This document shows positions 27,345 to 38,600 of a stretch of 64,000 nt of DNA, one piece after another. The notes beneath the pieces were generated by a model. It saw only the letters and a program-made list of their open reading frames with translations. It was not told the DNA's origin and searched no databases. Both the position numbers and the translations under genes were made by a program. Positions within the stretch are counted from its first letter, which is position 1; each line of letters opens with the position of its first letter. This DNA comes from Pseudoxanthomonas sp. F37 (GTDB taxonomy: Bacteria; Pseudomonadota; Gammaproteobacteria; Xanthomonadales; Xanthomonadaceae): contig NZ_CP095187.1 in NCBI RefSeq assembly GCF_022965755.1, forward strand, positions 1,860,001-1,924,000, given 5' to 3'.

Positions 27345-27941
27345 ATGATCCAGATTTCCGACAGCGCGCAGGCGCATTTTCGCAAGCTCATCGAACGCGA
27401 GGCGCTGCCCGGGCTGGGCGTGCGCCTGAGCGCCGTCCATCCCGGCACCGCACAGGCCGACGCACGGCTGGAGTTCTCCGAGCCGCGCGACCTGGCAGGC
27501 GATGAATGGGCGGTCGATTGCGACGGCTTCACGCTGTATGTCGACGCTGCCAGCGTGCACTGGCTGGATGGCGCCGAGATCGATTACGTGATGAAGGGCG
27601 CAAGCACGCAACTCACCATCAAGGCGCCGCGCATCAAGGGCGAAGCGCCCGGCGACACCGCCTCGCTGGTCGAGCGGGTGCGCTGGGTGATCGACAACGA
27701 GATCAATCCGCAGCTGGCGTCCCACAAGGGGCGCGTGGCGGTGGAGGAAGTGGGCGGCGATGGCGTGGTGTGGCTGCGCTTCGGTGGCGGCTGCCATGGG
27801 TGCGGCATGGCCGACGTCACCCTCAAGCAGGGCATCGAGAAGACCCTGATGGCACGCGTGCCGGGGGTGACCGCGGTGCGCGACGCCACCGACCACGGGA
27901 CCGGCGCCGCGCCGTACATCCCCCGCGGCAACGCCGCCTGA
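27345..27941 (+). CDS. nfuA: Fe/S biogenesis protein NfuA
   Basis: A 198-residue carrier that delivers [4Fe-4S] clusters to apo-enzymes. The N-terminal degenerate A-type domain (about 1-95) lacks the A-type cysteines, and the C-terminal Nfu domain has the cluster-binding CHGC in [24 protein letters not shown] lies 7 nt before the ATG at 27345, a position that would place the transcript start at the start codon (leaderless mRNA). The next gene follows after 15 bp. Confidence 0.95.
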   Translation: MIQISDSAQAHFRKLIEREALPGLGVRLSAVHPGTAQADARLEFSEPRDLAGDEWAVDCDGFTLYVDAASVHWLDGAEIDYVMKGASTQLTIKAPRIKGEAPGDTASLVERVRWVIDNEINPQLASHKGRVAVEEVGGDGVVWLRFGGGCHGCGMADVTLKQGIEKTLMARVPGVTAVRDATDHGTGAAPYIPRGNAA

Positions 27942-27956
27942 CGGACGCCAGCGCCG

Positions 27957-29609
27957 GTGACGAACGCCACCGACGTCATCACCTACCTGCTGCCGCGCAA
28001 GGCGGCCCCCATCGTCGAACGCCAGACCGGCCTCCCGTTCGGTTGGGGCCTGTGGTTGCGCGCGCTGCCCGAACGGCTGGGCCGCATCACCCGTGAGCGT
28101 GCCGATGCGATGGTGGCGACACTGGCCGCGCGCGCGTCGCCGCGCAGGGCCGATGCGGCGCCGTTCGCGCCGGGGCGCTGGCGCGCTTTCCGCTCGCTGT
28201 TCTACCAGGGGTGGGGACCGCCGCCGCGCGAAGAGCGCTGGATGCGCTGGCTGGCCGGCTTCAGCAGCAGCCTGTTGCACCTGCTGTTCTTCCTGTTCCT
28301 GCTGTGGGTGGCGCTGGTGCAGATACCGCCGCCGCCGGCCGAGCCGGGCGACAGCAGTCGCGTACGGCTGCAGATGATCGGCGATGGCAACCCTGCGGAG
28401 CCGGGAGGCGGGGCACAGGCCGGCCAGCCCGATGCGGGGCAGCCTGCATCGCCCAGCTCCGCGGCATCGGCACCCGCGCCGCAGCCGCCCTTGCCGCCCG
28501 CGGCGATGCCCGAAGCCGGGGCGGTCGCCCCGGCGGCGTTGGCGATGGACGTGCCGCCGATGCCACCGCGCAACGTCCCCGTGCCCGAACTGGCCCCACA
28601 GCCGTTGCAGGTCACGGACGTGCCGGAGCCGACGCAGGCCTTCGTACTGCCGCCGGCCACCGCCCGCCTGCCCGAGGTGGCGCTGCCGTCCCTGCGCGAA
28701 CCGGGGGTGCCGACGCGCGAGATCCCGGCGCCGGTGACGGCCCCGGCAGTGGTCCGTCGCGAACTTCCCGCGCGTGCCGACGTGCCGGCGGTGGCCACGC
28801 GGGAAGCCCGCGTGCGGGAGCGCGAAGTCCCGGCGCCGCTGCAGGCGCCGGAGGTGCGCGACCTCCAGCCCCGTGCGGCCGAGGTCGCGCCGCGCGATGT
28901 CGCGGCGCGCGAGCGCAGCGTTCGCCAGACGCAGATCCAGGAACCGGCGCCCCGGCCGGCCACCAGCCCCGCGCCCACGGCGCCCGCCGCTGTCGAAGCG
29001 GCCGCGCCCGCGCTGGCGCGGGCGCGGGCACCGGCGGGAACCTCGCCTTCTTCCGCCCCTCGCGGCACGGCGCCTGCAGCGTCCGCCAGCGCATCCCCTG
29101 CCGCGCCGGCGGCGCGCGCCGGCGGCTGGGACACCCCCGCACGCACCGACGAATGGGGCAATGCGCGGCGCAACGTGGCGGGCGACAGTGCGGCGGACGG
29201 ACGCGACAGGCCGGGCCTGTACAACGCCGACGGCAGCCTGCGGGTTCCCGGCGTGGCGGATGGATCCGAGCCACCGCGCGGCGCGCCGGGCGGACAGAAC
29301 GACCAGTGGACCCGGGAGCAGTTGGCAGAGGCGGGCACCTGGCTGCAGCGACCGCCGTACGACTACGAGCCGACCAGCTTCGACAAGTACTGGGTGCCCA
29401 GCGAATCGCTGCTGGCCGAGTGGGTGAGGCGCAATGTGCGCGAGATGGAGATCCCCATCCCCGGCACGAACATGAAACTGAAGTGCACGATCTCGGTGCT
29501 GCAGCTGGGCGGCGGCTGCGGCCTGGGCAGCCTGTTCCCCGAGCCGCCGAAGGCGCGTCCGCCGCCCGACATCCCGGTCAAGCGCACGCCTATCCCGACC
29601 GACAGCTGA
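27957..29609 (+). CDS. transmembrane repetitive protein, unknown function
   Basis: A 550-residue protein found, as I recall, mainly in xanthomonads. It has an N-terminal cytoplasmic part (about 1-95), one membrane helix (about 100-122, [18 protein letters not shown]), then about 300 residues of Pro/Ala/Val/Arg-rich sequence with irregular repeats of the type REVPAP / REIPAP / RDVAAR, and a compact C-terminal domain with two cysteines ([15 protein letters not shown]). GTG at 27957 is used. The long linker could span the periplasm, which recalls TonB-like design, but no TonB fold is visible. It follows nfuA closely and could share its mRNA. Confidence 0.75.
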   Translation: MTNATDVITYLLPRKAAPIVERQTGLPFGWGLWLRALPERLGRITRERADAMVATLAARASPRRADAAPFAPGRWRAFRSLFYQGWGPPPREERWMRWLAGFSSSLLHLLFFLFLLWVALVQIPPPPAEPGDSSRVRLQMIGDGNPAEPGGGAQAGQPDAGQPASPSSAASAPAPQPPLPPAAMPEAGAVAPAALAMDVPPMPPRNVPVPELAPQPLQVTDVPEPTQAFVLPPATARLPEVALPSLREPGVPTREIPAPVTAPAVVRRELPARADVPAVATREARVREREVPAPLQAPEVRDLQPRAAEVAPRDVAARERSVRQTQIQEPAPRPATSPAPTAPAAVEAAAPALARARAPAGTSPSSAPRGTAPAASASASPAAPAARAGGWDTPARTDEWGNARRNVAGDSAADGRDRPGLYNADGSLRVPGVADGSEPPRGAPGGQNDQWTREQLAEAGTWLQRPPYDYEPTSFDKYWVPSESLLAEWVRRNVREMEIPIPGTNMKLKCTISVLQLGGGCGLGSLFPEPPKARPPPDIPVKRTPIPTDS

Positions 29610-29652
29610 GAAGATCCGGGAGTCCGTCGGGTGTGGCGGGGGGCGAATTCCG

Positions 29653-29699
29653 TCGCGATGGAGATCGGGACGCTTCATCGCGACCGACGTCGCTCCCAC
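29653..29699. repeat. dispersed inverted repeat (GGGAGCGACG type), copy 3
   Basis: TCGCGATG on the left and CATCGCGACCGACGTCGCTCCCAC on the right (written here only in part) repeat the motif of 5063-5124 and 7737-7800, with a shortened left arm. Confidence 0.65.
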
Positions 29700-29722
29700 G
29701 CCAGCCTCACGTTCCCGCATAC

Positions 29723-29749
29723 GGAAACGGAGCCTTGCGGCTCCGTTCC
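29723..29749. terminator. two-way hairpin between convergent genes
   Basis: AACGGAGCC and GGCTCCGTT pair perfectly around TTGC, extended by a GG/CC pair. It lies 24 bp past the cytochrome stop codon and beyond the repetitive-protein gene. T tracts are weak on both sides. Confidence 0.55.
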
Positions 29750-29772
29750 GGTGTTCCCGACGAGGGAAGTCC

Positions 29773-30228
29773 TTACTTGTTGACGTTGTGCAGGTCGCGC
29801 AGCTGCGACGGCCGCGAACCGAAATAGGCGGCCAGGTCGGCGATGTCCTGGTCGCTCAGGCTGGCAGCCTGCGGGCCCATCAGTGCGTGCTGGCGGTCGC
29901 CGCCGCGATAGGCCTGCAGCGCGTGCGCCAGATAGTCGGCGTACTGGCCGCCCAGCTTGGGGTAGGTATCGTCGATGGGCGCATTGCCCTCGGCGCCGTG
30001 GCAGTCCACGCAGCTCTGGCCGGTAGCCTGGCCCTTGGCCTTGGCCAGTTCCTCGCCCTTGGCGATATGACCCTTCGGCAGGCCGGCCGACGAACTGGAG
30101 CCGTGCTCGCCACTGGCGTGGCCCGGATCCTGGGCCGCGGCTTCGGTGTTCTCCTTCGAGCAGGCCACCAGGGCGAGGGCAGCGAACAGGACGATGGCTA
30201 GACGCTGAGCGTGCTTGGCGTTGGGCAT
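29773..30228 (-). CDS. c-type cytochrome lipoprotein
   Basis: A monoheme cytochrome c of 151 residues with a lipoprotein signal (LALVACSKE), so probably anchored to a membrane on the periplasmic side. The heme site is CVDCH in [11 protein letters not shown], and the likely distal methionine lies in ALMGPQA. The module resembles one half of a cytochrome c4. It follows the next cytochrome gene by 7 bp on the same strand and is very probably in one operon with it, perhaps delivering electrons to a terminal oxidase. Confidence 0.9.
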   Translation of the reverse strand: MPNAKHAQRLAIVLFAALALVACSKENTEAAAQDPGHASGEHGSSSSAGLPKGHIAKGEELAKAKGQATGQSCVDCHGAEGNAPIDDTYPKLGGQYADYLAHALQAYRGGDRQHALMGPQAASLSDQDIADLAAYFGSRPSQLRDLHNVNK

Positions 30229-30235
30229 GGTGGGC

Positions 30236-30637
30236 TTACTTGACGGTGGAAAGGAAGGCGGCGATGTCGGCGATGTCCTGCTCGGAGAAGCTCTGCGCCT
30301 GGGCCTGCATGGTGGGGTGCTTGCGGTTGCCGTTGCGGTACTCGGTCAGCGCGTTGGCCAGGTAATCGGCCGACTGCCCGCCGATCTTCGGCACCTTGAA
30401 GCTGGGATAGGCGTTCTTGTAGCCCTCGATGCCATGGCAGCCCAGGCAGGTGTAGGTGAGGGTACGGCCGGTCTCCGGGTTGCCGACCAGCGGCGCCGGG
30501 GCGGCGGTGGGGGCGGCGGCAGGGGCCGCGGCTTCGACCGGGGCGGGCGCGGCCGGGGTTTCCTGTTGGGCGGTCAGGGCGGCCAGCGGAAGGGCGGCCA
30601 AGGCAAGGCAAGCGGCGAGCGGCAGCGGTCGCATCAT
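30236..30637 (-). CDS. periplasmic c-type cytochrome
   Basis: A monoheme cytochrome c of 133 residues with a cleavable signal peptide, an Ala/Pro-rich linker and the heme site CLGCH in YTCLGCHGIEG. The core matches its neighbour (PKIGGQSADYLANALTEYR versus [19 protein letters not shown]), so the pair arose by duplication. Start at the first of two adjacent ATGs (30637). TATACT at 30702-30697 on the minus strand is a good -10 about 60 nt upstream. Confidence 0.9.
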   Translation of the reverse strand: MMRPLPLAACLALAALPLAALTAQQETPAAPAPVEAAAPAAAPTAAPAPLVGNPETGRTLTYTCLGCHGIEGYKNAYPSFKVPKIGGQSADYLANALTEYRNGNRKHPTMQAQAQSFSEQDIADIAAFLSTVK

Positions 30638-30995
30638 TCTCGGGAAACTCTCAGGTTGCGCGCGCCACGTACCACCGCGGCGCTTGGCTGAACGCAAGTA
30701 TAGCCTGCGACCGAATGTCGCGCACAGGCGCGCCTCCCCGGTGCGCAGGCAGGCGCACCAGTGCGCGAGCCGTCGGACGGTTGCCTGCCCCGCCGCACCG
30801 TCGCGTTGGAAGACCGGTATGTCGTCCCCGCGCATCGAAGGCGGAGCAACCCGCGGCCCGTGTCGTGCATCGAAGACCACGGATGCCCCGTGCCTGCTCA
30901 GGACGCTAGTCACCATGACCTTCGGCGCATGGAAGTCATTCAGGGGTGATATACCTTCATACAACACCACCACAACACCACCACGGTACCGTCCC
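30638..30995. other. divergent cytochrome/efflux promoter region
   Basis: This 358-bp gap has no gene. On the minus strand GGCTATACT (TATACT at 30702-30697) is a plausible extended -10 for the cytochrome operon; no convincing -35 is seen. On the plus side an A/T-rich patch (GTGATATACCTTCATACAAC) at about 30946-30965 is the best place for the efflux promoter. No regulator gene accompanies the efflux genes. Confidence 0.4.
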
Positions 30996-32137
30996 ATGTC
31001 CCGACCCCGCCCCCCTCCGGCCGTTCCTACCTGCAGCTGGCACTGGTCCCCGTGTTGTGTGGCCTGCTGGTGCTGTCCGCCTGCAAAGGCGGCGGCCCGA
31101 CGCCCGAGGCCCAGGCCAAGAACGGCGAGGCTCCCAAGGAACCCGACGCCGTTCCCGTCGAAGTGGCCAAGGTGGCCCGTCGCGCGGTCGCGGCCAGCTA
31201 CAGCAATACGGCGCCGCTGGAAGCGCTGGGCGAATCGCAGGTGATCGCCAAGACCTCCGGCGTGGCGCTGGCCGTGCTGGTAGAGGAGGGTCAGGTGGTG
31301 CGCGCCGGCCAGGCCCTGGTCCGGCTGGACCCGGACCGTCTGCGCCTGCAGGTGGCCCAGGCCGAGGCGCAGATGCGCAAGCTGGAGAACAACTACCGGC
31401 GCGCGCAGCAGCTGGTCGAGCAGCAGATGATCAGCGCCAACGACGTGGACCAGATCAAGTACGACCTGGAGAACGCGCGTGCCGTCTACCGCGCCGCCGC
31501 GCTGGAGCTGTCCTACACGACGGTCACCGCGCCGATCTCCGGCGTGATCGCGTCGCGTTCCATCAAGGTCGGCAATTTCGTGCAGATCAACACGCCGATC
31601 ATCCGCATCGTGGACCAGTCGCGCCTGGAGGCGACGCTGGACGTGCCCGAGCGCGAACTGGCCACGCTGAAGGCCGGCCTGCCGGTCCTGATGACCGTGG
31701 ACGCGTTGCCGGGCAAGACCTTCCAGGGCACGGTGGACCGCATCGCGCCGGTGGTGGATGCCGGCAGCGGCACCTTCCGCGTGGTGTGCTCCTTCGCCAG
31801 CGACGGCGTGCTGCAGCCGGGCATGTTCAGCCGCATCCGGATCGACTACGACCAGCGTGCCGATGCCCTGGTGGTGCCGCGCGTGGCGCTGCTGGACGAT
31901 GGCGACCCGGCGGTGTTCGTGGTGCGCGACGGCAAGGCCGTGCGCGTGCCGGTGAAGATGGGTTACGTGGATGGCGAATGGATCGAGGTGCGTGAGGGCC
32001 TGAAGGCCGGCGAACAGGTCGTGACCGCCGGCAAGGTGGCCCTGCGCGACGGCAGCGCCGTGCAGGTGATCGGCGCCGAGCCCGCCAAGGTGGCCGCCAA
32101 GGCCGATGCCGCCAAGACCGCCGGAACCAAGCAATGA
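30996..32137 (+). CDS. RND efflux periplasmic adaptor lipoprotein, frame break in signal peptide
   Basis: A membrane-fusion protein of about 380 residues that links an RND pump to an outer-membrane channel. The body shows the biotinyl-lipoyl half-motifs, a helical hairpin (LRLQVAQAEAQMRKLENNYR) and beta-barrel (TAPISGVIASRSIKVGNFVQ). Read directly, the frame starts only at GTG 31052, inside the signal peptide. With one more C in the six-C run at 31010-31015, ATG at 30996 joins in frame and gives a complete lipoprotein signal ending LSAC. This strongly suggests the run is really seven C. Its stop overlaps the start of the first RND gene (ATGA). Confidence 0.9.
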
Positions 32138-35100
32138 GCGCGCCCGGCCACGCACCCGGCGAGCACCCGCCCCGCGCAGCCGGCGACGACACGCTGGGCG
32201 GCGGCCTGGTCGAGTTCTCCACGCGGCGTCGCGTCACCGTCGCGATGTTCTGGATCACGATGTTCCTGTTCGGCGTGATCGCGCTGGGCTCGCTGAAGGT
32301 CAACCTGCTGCCCGACCTGAGCTACCCCACGCTGACCGTGCGCACCGAGTACACCGGGGCCGCGCCGTCGGAAATCGAAACCCTGATCAGCGAGCCGGTG
32401 GAAGAGGCCGTCGGCGTGGTCAAGAACCTGCGCAAGCTGAAGTCGGTCTCGCGCACCGGCCAGAGCGACGTGGTCCTGGAGTTCGCCTGGGGCACGGACA
32501 TGGACCAGGCCAGCCTGGAAGTGCGCGACAAGATGGAAGTGCTGTCGTTGCCGCTGGAGGCCAAGGCCCCGGTGCTGCTGCGCTTCAACCCGTCCACCGA
32601 GCCGATCCTGCGCCTGGTGCTGTCCAACAAGCAGGAGCCGAAGAGCGACGCCGACGCGATCCGCCTGCTGACCGAACTGCGCCGTTACGCCGATGACGAC
32701 CTGAAGAAGAAGCTGGAGCCGGTCAGCGGCGTGGCGGCGGTGAAGGTCGGCGGTGGCCTGGAAGACGAAATCCAGGTCGACATCGACCAGCAGAAGCTGG
32801 CGCAGCTCAACCTGCCCATCGACACCATCATCCAGCGCCTGCAGCAGGAGAACATCAACATCTCCGGCGGCCGCCTGGAAGAGGGCTCGCAGCGCTACCT
32901 GGTGCGCACGGTCAACCAGTTCGCCAGCGTCAACGAGATCCGCGAGATGCTGGTCACCACGCAGGGCGGCGGCGACAACGCCGCGGCGTCGGCGGCGGCG
33001 CAGATGGCGGCCATCGCCGCCACCACCGGCTCGGCCGAGGCGATGGCCGCGGCCGCGTCCGTGCAGAGCGCTTCCTCCGGTGGCAGCGGGGTGGTGGCCG
33101 GCGGCATGCCGGTGCGCCTGAAGGATGTGGCCGAGGTGCGCCAGGGCTTCAAGGAGCGCGAGGCCATCATCCGCCTGGCCGGAAAAGAGGCCGTCGAACT
33201 GGCCATCTACAAGGAAGGCGATGCCAACACCGTGTCCACCGCCGAGGCGCTGAAGGCCCGGCTGGAGCAGCTGAAGCAGCAGGTGCCGCCGGATGTCGAG
33301 GTGACCATCATCGACGACCAGTCGCTGTTCATCGAGCACGCGATCGCCGACGTCAAGAAGGACGCCGTGATCGGCGGCCTGCTGGCCATCCTGATCATCT
33401 TCCTGTTCCTGCGCGATGGCTGGAGCACCTTCGTCATCAGCCTGTCGCTGCCGGTTTCCATCGTCACCACGTTCTTCTTCATGGGCGAGCTGGGCCTGAG
33501 CCTGAACGTCATGTCGCTGGGCGGCCTGGCACTGGCCACCGGCCTGGTGGTGGACGACTCCATCGTGGTGCTGGAAAGCATCGCCAAGGCGCGCGAGCGC
33601 GGCCTGGGCATCCTGGAAGCGGCCATGGTCGGCACGCGCGAAGTGAGCATGGCGGTGGTGGCGTCGACGCTGACGACCATCGCGGTGTTCCTGCCGCTGG
33701 TGTTCGTGCAGGGCATCGCCGGCCAGCTGTTCCGCGACCAGGCACTGACGGTGGCCATCGCCATCGGCATTTCGCTGATCGTGTCGATGACGCTCATCCC
33801 GATGCTGAGCTCGCTGAAGGGCCGTCCGCCGCTGGCGTTCCCCGAGGAAGCCCCGCACCCGCAGTGGAAGCCGGCTTCGCGCTGGCAGAAGCCGGTGGCG
33901 GCCACGGGGCGCGGTGTCGGTGCGATCTTCCGCTGGGGGTTCTTCGGCGCCGCCTGGCTGGTCGTGCGGGCGTGGCGTGGCGTGGTGGCCGTGGTGGGCC
34001 CGGTCATGCGCAAGGCGTCCGACCTGACCATGGCGCCCTACCACCGCGCCGAAGCCGGCTACATGCGATTGCTGCCGGCGTCGCTGCAGCGCCCCTGGCT
34101 GGTGCTGGGTTTCGCCGCCGCGGCGTTCGTCGCTTCACTGGCGATGGTGCCGCTGCTGGGCGCGGACCTGATCCCGCAGCTGGCGCAGGACCGCTTCGAG
34201 ATGACGGTGAAGCTGCCGCCCGGTACGCCGCTGGCCAAGACCGACGCCCTGGTGCGTGAACTGCAGAACCAGCACGCCAAGGACGAGGGCATCCATGCGC
34301 TGTATGGCGTAAGCGGCAGCGGCACGCGGCTGGACGCCAATCCCACCGAGAGCGGCGAGAACATCGGCAAGCTGACGGTGGTGATGGCCAACGGCGGCAG
34401 CGAGGCCCTGGAGGCCCGCGAAACCGACGCGCTGCGTGCCAGCATGAAACAGCATCCGGGCGCGCAGGTCGATTTCAGCCGTCCGGAGCTCTTCAGCTTC
34501 TCCACCCCGCTGGAAGTCGAGCTGCGCGGCCAGGACCTGGCCAGCATCGAGAAGGCGGGCCAGAGGCTGGCGGCGCTGCTGCGCACCAACCCGCACTACG
34601 CCGACGTCAAGTCGACCGTGGAGCAGGGCTTCCCCGAGATCCAGATCCGCTTCGACCAGGAACGCGCCGGTGCGCTGGGCCTGACGACGCGCCAGATCGC
34701 CGACGTGGTGGTGAAGAAGGTGCGTGGCGAGGTGGCCACGCGCTACAGCTTCCGCGACCGCAAGATCGACGTGCTGGTGCGCGCGCAGGAGGGCGACCGC
34801 GCCTCGGTGGAAAGCATCCGCCAGTTGATCGTCAATCCGGGCAGTGCCCGGCCGGTCACGCTGTCGGCGGTCGCCGATGTGGTGGCCACCACCGGTCCCA
34901 GCGAGATCCACCGCGCCGACCAGGTGCGCGTGGCCATCGTGTCGGCCAACCTGCGCGACATCGACCTGGGCAGCGCGGTGCAGGAAGTGCAGCAGATGGT
35001 CGCCGAGCATCCGCTCGGCGCCGGCGTCGGCATGCACATCGGCGGCCAGGGCGAAGAACTGGCCGAATCGGTCAACTCGCTGCTGTTCGCCTTCGGCCTG

Positions 35101-35649
35101 GCGGTGTTCCTGGTGTACCTGGTGATGGCCTCGCAGTTCGAGTCGCTGCTGCACCCGTTCGTGATCCTGTTCACCATCCCGCTGGCGCTGGTGGGCGCGG
35201 TGGCGGCGCTGTTCCTGACCCGCTCGCCGGTGTCGGTGGTGGTGTTCATCGGCCTGATCCTGCTGGTGGGCCTGGTCACCAAGAACGCCATCATCCTGAT
35301 CGACAAGGTCAACCAGCTGCGCGAGGCCGGCGTGGCCAAGCGCGAGGCATTGGTGGAGGGCGCGCGTTCGCGCCTGCGGCCCATCATCATGACCACGCTT
35401 TGCACGCTGTTCGGCTTCCTGCCGCTGGCCACCGCGCCGCTGTTCGGCAGCCCGGGTGCGGAAGTGCGCTCGCCGATGGCCATCACCGTGATCGGCGGCC
35501 TGCTGGTCTCCACGCTGCTGACCCTGCTGGTGATACCGGTGGTGTACGACCTGCTGGACCGTCGTGCCGACGACTACTACCTGGAACGCGGTCGCCGTGC
35601 CCGCAAGGCGGCGGCGATGCCGGCCGAAGGGGAGGGCGAACCCGCATGA
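32134..35649 (+). CDS. RND efflux permease (first of tandem pair)
   Basis: An inner-membrane proton-drug antiporter of the HAE1 family. At 1171 residues it is about 130 longer than AcrB. Twelve membrane helices and two periplasmic loops are evident; the TM4 proton relay is GLVVDDSIV (D474, D475). Extra sequence sits in an Ala-rich stretch at about 282-325, in the first periplasmic domain, and at about 565-630, between the halves. Translational coupling (ATGA) to the adaptor before and the second permease after makes one operon. No outer-membrane factor is present, so it must use one encoded elsewhere. Confidence 0.93.
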   Translation: MSAPGHAPGEHPPRAAGDDTLGGGLVEFSTRRRVTVAMFWITMFLFGVIALGSLKVNLLPDLSYPTLTVRTEYTGAAPSEIETLISEPVEEAVGVVKNLRKLKSVSRTGQSDVVLEFAWGTDMDQASLEVRDKMEVLSLPLEAKAPVLLRFNPSTEPILRLVLSNKQEPKSDADAIRLLTELRRYADDDLKKKLEPVSGVAAVKVGGGLEDEIQVDIDQQKLAQLNLPIDTIIQRLQQENINISGGRLEEGSQRYLVRTVNQFASVNEIREMLVTTQGGGDNAAASAAAQMAAIAATTGSAEAMAAAASVQSASSGGSGVVAGGMPVRLKDVAEVRQGFKEREAIIRLAGKEAVELAIYKEGDANTVSTAEALKARLEQLKQQVPPDVEVTIIDDQSLFIEHAIADVKKDAVIGGLLAILIIFLFLRDGWSTFVISLSLPVSIVTTFFFMGELGLSLNVMSLGGLALATGLVVDDSIVVLESIAKARERGLGILEAAMVGTREVSMAVVASTLTTIAVFLPLVFVQGIAGQLFRDQALTVAIAIGISLIVSMTLIPMLSSLKGRPPLAFPEEAPHPQWKPASRWQKPVAATGRGVGAIFRWGFFGAAWLVVRAWRGVVAVVGPVMRKASDLTMAPYHRAEAGYMRLLPASLQRPWLVLGFAAAAFVASLAMVPLLGADLIPQLAQDRFEMTVKLPPGTPLAKTDALVRELQNQHAKDEGIHALYGVSGSGTRLDANPTESGENIGKLTVVMANGGSEALEARETDALRASMKQHPGAQVDFSRPELFSFSTPLEVELRGQDLASIEKAGQRLAALLRTNPHYADVKSTVEQGFPEIQIRFDQERAGALGLTTRQIADVVVKKVRGEVATRYSFRDRKIDVLVRAQEGDRASVESIRQLIVNPGSARPVTLSAVADVVATTGPSEIHRADQVRVAIVSANLRDIDLGSAVQEVQQMVAEHPLGAGVGMHIGGQGEELAESVNSLLFAFGLAVFLVYLVMASQFESLLHPFVILFTIPLALVGAVAALFLTRSPVSVVVFIGLILLVGLVTKNAIILIDKVNQLREAGVAKREALVEGARSRLRPIIMTTLCTLFGFLPLATAPLFGSPGAEVRSPMAITVIGGLLVSTLLTLLVIPVVYDLLDRRADDYYLERGRRARKAAAMPAEGEGEPA

Positions 35650-38600
35650 GCGTCGCGGAGTTCAGCATCAAGCGGCCGGTGACGGCGGTGATGTTCTTCA
35701 TCTCGCTGTTCGTCATCGGCCTGATCGCGGCGATCCGTCTGCCGCTGGAGGCGTTTCCCGAGGTCTCGCCGCCCTTCATCTTCGTGTCCTTGCCGTACAC
35801 CGGCTCCACCCCCGAGGAGGTCGAGCGCACGGTGCTGCGCCCGGCCGAGGAAGCGCTCTCGACGATGGCCGGCATCAAGCGGATGGAGTCCAACGCCAAG
35901 GCCGAAGGCGCGCAGATCTTCATCCAGTTCTCCAACTGGGACCGCGATGTCGCCATCGCGGCCTCGGAGGCGCGCGAGCGGCTGGATGCCATCCGCGACG
36001 ACCTGCCGGAGGACCTGCAGCGCTACTTCGTCTTCAAGTTCTCCACCACCGACCAGCCGGTGCTGCGGGTGCGCCTGGCCAGCAAGACCGACCTGACCGG
36101 CGGGTACGACATGATCGAGCGCGAGTTCAAGCGCCGCATCGAGCGCATCCCCGGCGTGGCGCGCGTGGACGTATCGGGCGCGCCGCCGAACGAGGTGGAG
36201 ATCGCGATCAACCAGGACCGCCTGACCGCGCACAACCTGAGCCTCAACGACCTGACCCAGCGCCTGCAGGCGGTGAACTTCTCCATCTCCGCCGGCGTGA
36301 TCAGCGACGGCCCGCAGCGCCTGCGCGTGCAGCCGGTGGGCGAGCTGACCGACCTGCAGGAGCTGCGCGACCTGGTGGTCGGCACCGGCAACGTGCGCCT
36401 GGGCGACATCGCCGACGTACGCCTGAAGCCGGCCCGCATGGATTACGGGCGACGCCTGGACGGCCAGCCGGCCGTGGGCCTGGACATCTTCAAGGAACGC
36501 AACGCCAACCTGGTGGACGTGTCGAGCAAGGCGCTGGCGGAAGTGGAAGCGATCCGCGCGCAGCCGCAGCTCAGCGACGTGCAGGTCAAGGTGATCGAGA
36601 ACCAGGGCGAGAACGTCACCTCCTCGCTGCTGGAACTGGCCGAAGCCGGCCTGATCGGCCTGGTGCTGTCGATCGTCGTGCTGTGGTTCTTCCTGCGCCA
36701 CTGGCCGTCGGTGTCGATGGTGACGCTGGCCATCCCGATCTGCTTCGTGATGACGCTGGGTTTCATGTACTTCGCCGGGGTGACGCTGAACATCCTGTCG
36801 ATGATGGGCCTGCTGCTGGCCATCGGCATGCTGGTGGACAACGCCGTGGTGGTGGTGGAAAGCATCTACCAGGAGCGCGAGAAGTATCCGGACAACCCGG
36901 TGTGGGCCTCCATCGTCGGCACCCGCCACGTCGCCATCGCACTGTCGGCCGGCACGCTGTGCCACTGCATCGTGTTCGTGCCCAACCTGTTCGGCGAGCG
37001 CAACTTCCTCAGCATCTACCTGGGCCAGATCGCCATCACCATCTCCGTGTCGCTGCTGGCCTCGTGGCTGGTCGCGGTGAGTCTGATCCCGATGATCTCG
37101 GCGCGGCTGAAGACGCCCCCGCTGGTGCGCACCGAGACCGGCATCATCCCGCGCATGCAGAAGCGCTACGCCGGCCTGCTGCGCTGGACGCTGGAGCACC
37201 GCGGCTGGAGCGTGCTGGGCATCCTGCTGATCGTGGTGGTCAGCTTCGTGCCCATCAAGTTCACCAAGTTCGACATGTTCGGCGGCGACAGCGGCGGCGA
37301 AGCCGAGCTGTACTACCAGTGGAAGGGCGCCTACACCAAGGAACAGATGTCGGCCGAGATCCTCAAGGTCGAGCAGTTCCTGCAGGCCAACCGCGAGAAG
37401 TACCGGGTCACGCAGGTCTATTCGTACTTCAGCGAACAGGGCTGGGGCGGTACCCAGGTCAAGTTCGATACCGACAAGGCCAGCGAGACCAAGCCGATCA
37501 TCGAGCAGTTGCGGAAGGACCTGCCGAAGTCGGCGCGCGCCAACATCGGCATCAACGGCGAGGGCGGCGGCCAGGGCGGCGGCGGCCAGCCGGGGCAGGG
37601 CGTGTCCTTCCAGCTGATCGGCGATTCCACCCAGACCCTGTCCGAGATCGCCGACGACCTGATTCCGATCCTGGCCAAGCGGAAGGAGCTGCGGGACGTG
37701 CGCGTGGACGTGGGCGACCAGAACAGCGAGCTCAACGTGCGCGTGGACCGCGAACGTGCGGCGGCGTTCGGTTTCAGTGCACAGGAGGTCGCGCGCTTCG
37801 TCAGCCTGGCCTTGCGCGGCGCTCCGCTGCGGGAGTTCCGCCGCGGCGAGACGGAAGTGCCGGTCTGGGTCCGCTTCGCGGGTGCGGAGGACTACGGCAC
37901 CGACGACCTGTCCGGCTTCATGGTGCGCGCGCCGGATGGCCGCACGGTGCCGTTGCTGGCCCTGGTGGACGTGGGCGTGCAGCCGTCGGCCACCCAGATC
38001 CAGCGCACCAACCGGCAGACCACGCTGTCCGTGCAGGCCAACCTGGCCGAGAAGGCCACGGTGCCGGAGGCGCGCAAGGCGCTGGAGGAGACGCTGAAGG
38101 GCGTGTCGTTCCCGGCCGGCTACAGCTACTCCTTCGACGGCGGCGCATTCGAGGAAGAGGATGAAGCCAGTGCGCAGATGATGTTCAACCTGCTGATCGC
38201 GCTGGTGATGATCTACATCGTGATGGCGGCGGTGTTCGAGTCGCTGCTGTTCCCGGCGGCGATCATGAGCGGCGTGCTGTTCTCGGTGTTCGGCGTGTTC
38301 TGGCTGTTCGCGCTGACCGGTACCACCTTCGGCATCATGTCCTTCATCGGCATCCTGGTGCTGATGGGCGTGGTGGTGAACAACGGCATCGTGATGGTGG
38401 AGCACATCAACAACCTGCGACGGCGCGGCCTGTCGCGCACCGATGCGCTGGTGGAGGGCAGCCGCGAGCGCCTGCGCCCCATCCTGATGACGATGGGCAC
38501 GGCGATCCTGGCGATGATCCCCATCGCGATGGCCAATACGCAGATGGCGGGCGACGGCCCGGCCTACGCGCCGATGGCGCGGGCCATCGCCGGTGGCCTG

